NCBI GenBank assembly: GCA_017962285.1
Contig: JAGCVR010000022.1
Location: 1-10,348 of the forward strand
Reading direction: 5' to 3'
Source: Muribaculaceae bacterium
GTDB taxonomy: Bacteria > Bacteroidota > Bacteroidia > Bacteroidales > Muribaculaceae
Length of the DNA: 10,348 bases
This document shows, piece by piece, positions 7,272 through 10,348 of the stretch. Position 1 is the first letter of the stretch. Every line of letters starts with the position of its first letter. The notes below the pieces were generated by a model. That model was not told where the DNA came from. It ran no database searches and was given only the letters and a program-made list of their open reading frames with translations. Made by a program: the position numbers and the translations under genes.

Positions 7272-7520
7272 ATGAAAAACGAGAAGTCAAAAAACAAAAG
7301 CAATAGAAAGATGGAAAGAGCAATTGTTATCACAGAACGGGTTATGAGAAGAATGCGCGGATTGGATGCCAGCGAACGCAGACTGATGATGCACACACTT
7401 GCGTGCGATGAGATATTGAAAATCGACAGGGATGTGGTGCTTACTCCGGAACAGGAGATGATGTATCTTCTCATACACGACAGTGTGATGAGAGATTCTG
7501 TTCGGTGGGGGGAAAGTTAG
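7272..7520 (+). CDS. Small protein of unknown function
   Basis: This open frame encodes up to 82 aa and matches no family I recognise. The first 13 residues are nearly all Lys, Asn, Ser and Glu, and may be untranslated leader. A second ATG at 7311, preceded by GAAAG, gives a 69-aa protein beginning MERAIVITERVMRRM. With a -7 box ending at 7267, the 7311 start would have a normal leader and the 7272 start almost none; I keep the longer form but favour neither strongly. The remainder is helical, with LDASERRLMMHTLACDEI and a short helix LTPEQEMMYLLIHDSVM, and no signal peptide. It stands alone, divergent from the agu operon and convergent with psuG. A dedicated -7 box is the main evidence that it is a real gene. 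Confidence 0.55.
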   Translation: MKNEKSKNKSNRKMERAIVITERVMRRMRGLDASERRLMMHTLACDEILKIDRDVVLTPEQEMMYLLIHDSVMRDSVRWGES

Positions 7521-7535
7521 CGTCCACCCACCGGA
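7501..7535. terminator. GC-rich hairpin between the convergent orphan gene and psuG
   Basis: CGGTGGG (7503-7509) pairs with CCCACCG (7527-7533), extended by a T-G and a T-A pair, around a 17-base loop that contains the orphan gene stop codon. There is no T run on either strand, so this is at best a non-canonical transcript end for both genes. Confidence 0.3.
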
Positions 7536-7559
7536 AATTGTCGCTCTCGTTAGATGAAC

Positions 7560-8480
7560 TTATTTGTCCAGGTGGGTGATAGCCGCGGCTGTCTTGGCTG
7601 CGAGTCGGGCATTGTTCAGGACGAGCTGGATGTTGGCAGCCAGACTGTCGCCGCCGGTAATGTCTTTGATTTTGGCGAGCAGGAAGGGAGTGCTCTGTTT
7701 CCCACGTATGCCGAGTCGGTTGGCTTCTTCCACAGCCTGGTCAATCGCTTTATTGATTATTTCGGCTGGCATGGAGTACTCTTCGGGAATGGGATTGGTG
7801 ACAAGCATTCCGCCTTTGAGCCCCATTTGGAGTTTTGCGTTGAAGGCCTGTGCAAGTTCTTCAGGTGTGTCGATGCGGTAGTCAACGCCGAAACCGCTGT
7901 GGCGGGTGTAGAATGCCGGGAGTTCTTTGGTACCATAACCGATAACGGGCACACCTTTAGTCTCAAGATATTCGAGGGTCAGCCCCAGATCGAGGATGGA
8001 TTTTGCTCCGGCGCATACGACCATTACCGGTGTCTGTGCAAGTTCTTCCAGGTCGGCAGAGATGTCCATCGTTGTTTCTGCTCCGCGGTGCACGCCGCCG
8101 ATTCCGCCGGTGGCGAAGACACGGATGCCTGCCATTGCGGCAATAATCATCGTTGTGGTTACTGTGGTGGCACCGTCTTCCTTACGGGCGATGAGCACGG
8201 GAAGGTCGCGGCGTGAAGCCTTGATAACATCCTGTCCCTTTTTGCCGAGATACTCTATCTCTTCGGGGGTGCAACCCGCCTTGAGTTTACCGCCTATGAT
8301 TGCGATTGTGGCAGGTGTGGCGCCGTTTTCGCGGATTGTCTGTTCCACGCGCAGGGCTGTTTCCACGTTTTGCGGGTAGGGCATTCCGTGCGAGATGATG
8401 GTTGATTCGAGAGCAACTACCGGCTTATTGTTGTTGAGTGCATTCTGTACTTCTTCTGAAATTGAAAGATACTTGTTCAT
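7560..8480 (-). CDS. psuG: Pseudouridine-5'-phosphate glycosidase
   Basis: This 306-aa enzyme splits the C-C glycosidic bond of pseudouridine 5'-phosphate to give uracil and ribose 5-phosphate. It opens with the family hallmark [17 protein letters not shown] (22-38). Residues equivalent to those known in E. coli PsuG (YeiN) are all present at a constant offset of six: Glu25, Lys87 (DVIKASRRD), metal-binding Asp139 (TTMDISADL) and the Schiff-base Lys160 (CAGAKSILD). [11 protein letters not shown] (125-135) is also conserved. It follows psuK after 23 bases on the same strand with no promoter between, so the pair should be one transcript driven from upstream of psuK. No nucleoside transporter is encoded beside it. 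Confidence 0.96.
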   Translation of the reverse strand: MNKYLSISEEVQNALNNNKPVVALESTIISHGMPYPQNVETALRVEQTIRENGATPATIAIIGGKLKAGCTPEEIEYLGKKGQDVIKASRRDLPVLIARKEDGATTVTTTMIIAAMAGIRVFATGGIGGVHRGAETTMDISADLEELAQTPVMVVCAGAKSILDLGLTLEYLETKGVPVIGYGTKELPAFYTRHSGFGVDYRIDTPEELAQAFNAKLQMGLKGGMLVTNPIPEEYSMPAEIINKAIDQAVEEANRLGIRGKQSTPFLLAKIKDITGGDSLAANIQLVLNNARLAAKTAAAITHLDK

Positions 8481-8503
8481 GATTAATAGTTGGGGGTTGT
8501 TTA

Positions 8504-9400
8504 TTATTGAATGAATTTTTTAATGTCAGGATTTACCGCGCTTGGCGAGAGCAGAGTGGCATAAGCGGCTTTCAGCCCGCAGAGGGCGGTTTCCGGGAAA
8601 GGATTCCCGATGAGGAAGTCGTGGACGACTCCCGCGAGGAAAGCGTCGCCAGCACCGGTCGTGTTAATCACATCAACCGGTATGGCTGGATATGTGGAGA
8701 TGGTGGACTGGTCGCTGCAGATTACGCCGTCGGCACCTATTGTGAGGAAGATTTCGCTCACACCCATTTCATGGATGGACTTGAGCGCCGCATCCATGTC
8801 GTTTTCGCCCGTGATGACTTGAGCCTCAATTTTGTTGAGTTTTAGAATGATTCTGCCGTGGGATTTGGCATTGCAGAGCGCTTCAACCATTCGCTTCGCC
8901 TTCGTAGTACTTACGGCATCGATGAACACAGGTGGGGTGCAGTTTTCAAAGATGAACTGCAGCGCCCCGGTAGTGAGGTTGGTGTCGATTACTACGGCGG
9001 CTGAAGAATTGATTTCCGTGATTCTTTCCGAGAGGAACTCAGGCGTAATCTCCGAAATGGAATCGGTGTCGGCCACTGCGGCAATCATGTCGCCGGAGAG
9101 GTCGTTGATACATAGATACACACCGTTTCTCCGGTCCTGAAACTGTTTTGCCAGACTGATGTCGAGACCTTCATCGGCGCAATGTTTCAATGCGAGATTG
9201 CCGAAGGAATCGGAACCGAACGCTGTGATAAACCTGACATCGTTGCCGAGAAGGGCAAGATTCAAGGCAATATTGTGGGCAACGCCACCAAAGCCTACGG
9301 CCACATTCCCGGGGATGGAGTCGCCATGAAGAAATTTCTCGGTCAGGTTGGCGGAGATATCAACGTTTGCGCCCCCGATTACAGTAACTCTTTTACTCAT
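8504..9400 (-). CDS. psuK: PfkB-family sugar kinase, pseudouridine kinase
   Basis: This 298-aa ribokinase-like kinase probably phosphorylates pseudouridine at the 5' position with ATP. It has the first PfkB signature region [17 protein letters not shown] (36-52) and the second signature [16 protein letters not shown] (243-258), with anion-hole GAGD and catalytic base Asp252. The N-terminal GGANVDI (9-15) resembles pseudouridine kinases (GGANVDI/GAAVIDI). PfkB members accept many sugars and nucleosides, so the substrate comes mainly from the neighbouring psuG. Length fits the family. Its leader is very short (about 10 bases) and its promoter has an imperfect -7 box. Confidence 0.9.
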   Translation of the reverse strand: MSKRVTVIGGANVDISANLTEKFLHGDSIPGNVAVGFGGVAHNIALNLALLGNDVRFITAFGSDSFGNLALKHCADEGLDISLAKQFQDRRNGVYLCINDLSGDMIAAVADTDSISEITPEFLSERITEINSSAAVVIDTNLTTGALQFIFENCTPPVFIDAVSTTKAKRMVEALCNAKSHGRIILKLNKIEAQVITGENDMDAALKSIHEMGVSEIFLTIGADGVICSDQSTISTYPAIPVDVINTTGAGDAFLAGVVHDFLIGNPFPETALCGLKAAYATLLSPSAVNPDIKKFIQ

Positions 9401-9415
9401 GATTTATATTTTGTG

Positions 9416-9423
9416 CGAAGTAA
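9416..9423 (-). promoter_or_regulatory. Degenerate -7 box of the psuK-psuG operon
   Basis: On the minus strand TTACTTCG differs at two bases from the perfect TAACTTTG box. Over 20 bases, TTTCGTTACTTCGCACAAAA matches the LRR gene promoter at 18 positions. No -33 element is seen at the right distance, so expression may need an activator or be low. Confidence 0.5.
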
Positions 9424-9461
9424 CGAAAAAGCGAGTCCTTCTATTTATATAAAGCAAATCG

Positions 9462-9493
9462 CTTGTTTACTTGTTAACTCGTTAACTTGTTTA
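9462..9493. repeat. Four tandem copies of an 8-bp unit, CTTGTTWA
   Basis: CTTGTTTA, CTTGTTAA, CTCGTTAA and CTTGTTTA follow each other without gaps. The last three bases are the stop codon of the LRR gene (minus-strand TAA, 9493-9491), so on that strand the array starts with the stop codon and runs into the 3' UTR. Two HpaI-type GTTAAC palindromes fall inside. Confidence 0.85.
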
Positions 9494-10315
9494 CGAACCC
9501 ATGGCGATTTCAGCCAGCTTCACCACGTCGTTCACTTCAATCTTGCCGTTATGGTCAATGTCGGCTACCGATAGAGTAACTCCGTTCATTGAGCCACCCA
9601 TGGCGATTTCAGCAAGTTTCACCACGTCGTTAACTTCAATCACGCCGTTTCCGTCCAGGTCGCCAAGTAATGCTCCACTTTGGTCCTCAACCTTATTGGT
9701 GAAATCTTTCCATTGCGAGGCAGTTTTGTACTTGCTCAACGTCCCCTTTGGAATGTGGAGTACGCACGTGGATGTGGGAACGTTCGAGAAGACCGAAGAA
9801 CCCATCGTTACATTTCCCGGGTTGGTAATCTTGCTGTAGATATTAGCCAGTTTTTCGCATCCGTAAAAAGCCATCTGGCCGATTGATGTAACTGAACTTG
9901 GGATGGTCAATGTCTTCATTGCGGTGCAGCCGACAAAAGCCTGAGCGTTGATTGTAGTAACCGAGTTACCTATGGTAACGCTTGTTATGCCACTGCAAAT
10001 GTAAAAAGCCATCTGGCCGATTGAAGTCACAGAGTTTCCTATTGTCACGCTTGTAATGCCGGTGCAAGACATGAAAGCGCCCGTATCTATTTTTGTTACG
10101 GTGTAGGTCTTCCCACCATAAGTTACAGATGCTGGTATGTTCACGCTTCCACTAAGAGATGTGTAACGGGGATAAGAGGAACTTTCGGCTGTTACGGTCA
10201 CCGACTTGTTGTCGGAATTGATGAGATAGCACAGACCGTTAACCTTGAAGCTGTAGGCATGGGCATTAACTGTCATGGCGAGAATGAACAGCAATAAAAC
10301 GTAAATCTTTTTCAT
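9491..10315 (-). CDS. Secreted BspA-type leucine-rich-repeat protein with C-terminal dockerin pair
   Basis: This 274-aa protein has a Sec signal peptide (MKKIYVLLLFILAMTVNAHA, 1-20) with no lipobox cysteine, so it is probably exported as a soluble or surface-bound protein. Residues about 67-155 form LRR_5 repeats: a divergent first unit, then three clear 23-residue units at 87-109, 110-132 and 133-155 with the pattern LTIxxSVTSIGxxAFxxC. A cap with SKYKTASQWKDFTN (194-207) follows. The C-terminus has two calcium-loop repeats, GDLDGNGVIEVND (218-230) and ADIDHNGKIEVND (251-263), each followed by VVKLAEIAMG; they resemble a type I dockerin, with loop ligands Asp219/221/230 and Asp252/254/263. 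Such proteins are thought to mediate surface binding or adhesion. No cohesin partner or type IX sorting domain is visible. Its ligand is unknown. Confidence 0.9.
   Translation of the reverse strand: MKKIYVLLLFILAMTVNAHAYSFKVNGLCYLINSDNKSVTVTAESSSYPRYTSLSGSVNIPASVTYGGKTYTVTKIDTGAFMSCTGITSVTIGNSVTSIGQMAFYICSGITSVTIGNSVTTINAQAFVGCTAMKTLTIPSSVTSIGQMAFYGCEKLANIYSKITNPGNVTMGSSVFSNVPTSTCVLHIPKGTLSKYKTASQWKDFTNKVEDQSGALLGDLDGNGVIEVNDVVKLAEIAMGGSMNGVTLSVADIDHNGKIEVNDVVKLAEIAMGS
9497..9664 (-). repeat. Internal duplication encoding the two dockerin-like loops
   Basis: Two stretches of about 69 bases, starting at 9497 and 9596 on the plus strand, are offset by exactly 99 bases (33 codons). They share long identical runs such as ACCCATGGCGATTTCAGC and TTCACCACGTCGTT. 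They encode the two EVNDVVKLAEIAMG repeats. Confidence 0.85.
9863..10024 (-). repeat. LRR-coding DNA repeat, identical in units 1 and 3
   Basis: A 24-base block encoding SIGQMAFY is identical at 9863-9886 and 10001-10024, an offset of 138 bases, equal to two 23-residue LRR units. The intervening unit has a different sequence (TINAQAFV) at this place. Confidence 0.85.
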
Positions 10316-10335
10316 AATTAGTTTATGGTTTTGTG

Positions 10336-10343
10336 CAAAGTTA
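10336..10343 (-). promoter_or_regulatory. -7 box of the LRR/dockerin gene promoter
   Basis: On the minus strand TAACTTTG followed by CACAAAA is a perfect Bacteroidetes -7 element. The expected start is near 10329, leaving a leader of about 14 bases before ATG at 10315. The -33 region lies outside the window. Confidence 0.7.
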
Positions 10344-10348
10344 CGAAA

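Noticed and set aside
7554..8216. A 220-codon open frame opposite psuG.
   Set aside because: Shadow frame; psuG has all its catalytic residues, and the antisense product is low in recognisable features.
9452..9465. AAGC-N5-GCTT hairpin after the LRR gene on the minus strand.
   Set aside because: A four-pair stem with no T run (TATATAAA follows); too weak to call a terminator.
1..10348. Search for CRISPR arrays, tRNA or rRNA genes, insertion sequences, phage genes or toxin-antitoxin and defence modules.
   Set aside because: No spaced repeat array, cloverleaf-like sequence, transposase or integrase motif, or recognisable defence domain was seen on either strand.

Overview
The window looks like an ordinary chromosomal segment from a member of the Bacteroidales. 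The best evidence is the promoters. TAnnTTTG -7 boxes (TATCTTTG or TAACTTTG) stand in front of five of the transcription units, and ppdK and the agu operon also have a TTG/TTTG element about 20 bases upstream. Genes lack strong Shine-Dalgarno sequences and have A/T-rich leaders. The gene content fits too: a BspA-type leucine-rich-repeat protein with a terminal dockerin pair, an RlmD-type methyltransferase, and the agmatine deiminase/N-carbamoylputrescine amidase pair. The moderate GC content would suit Muribaculaceae or Prevotellaceae-like bacteria, but genus and family are guesses.

Layout from left to right. (1) Positions 1-101 hold the last 32 codons of an AraC-family regulator (+). (2) ppdK (pyruvate phosphate dikinase, -) forms a single-gene unit with its own promoter (2961-2991) and a good intrinsic terminator (121-158). 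(3) rlmD (RumA-type 23S rRNA m5U methyltransferase, +) is divergent from ppdK. Its first in-frame ATG lies upstream of its own -7 box, so the start is placed at a GTG at 3060. (4) A leftward operon runs from a promoter at 7137-7168: a 77-aa acidic small protein, aguA, aguB (ATGA overlap with aguA) and a CYTH-domain triphosphatase-like protein. It converts agmatine to putrescine, and its last gene is convergent with rlmD. (5) A short rightward orphan gene (7272-7520) lies just behind a TAACTTTG box. (6) A leftward psuK-psuG pair degrades pseudouridine. (7) A leftward gene encodes a secreted LRR_5/dockerin protein.

The psu genes phosphorylate pseudouridine (PsuK) and split pseudouridine 5'-phosphate into uracil and ribose 5-phosphate (PsuG). 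With rlmD this gives two RNA-modification-related loci, but they are not arranged as one system. PPDK links pyruvate and PEP in central carbon metabolism.

I found no CRISPR array, tRNA, rRNA, insertion sequence, phage gene or defence system, and no gene-free stretch longer than 300 bases. I do not see a convincing new multi-gene system. The observations most worth a second look are the small acidic protein and CYTH protein flanking the agmatine pathway, the orphan small gene with an almost leaderless promoter, the 8-bp tandem repeat abutting the LRR gene stop codon, the perfect hairpin shared by the ends of rlmD and the CYTH gene, and signs of repeat shuffling inside the LRR/dockerin gene.
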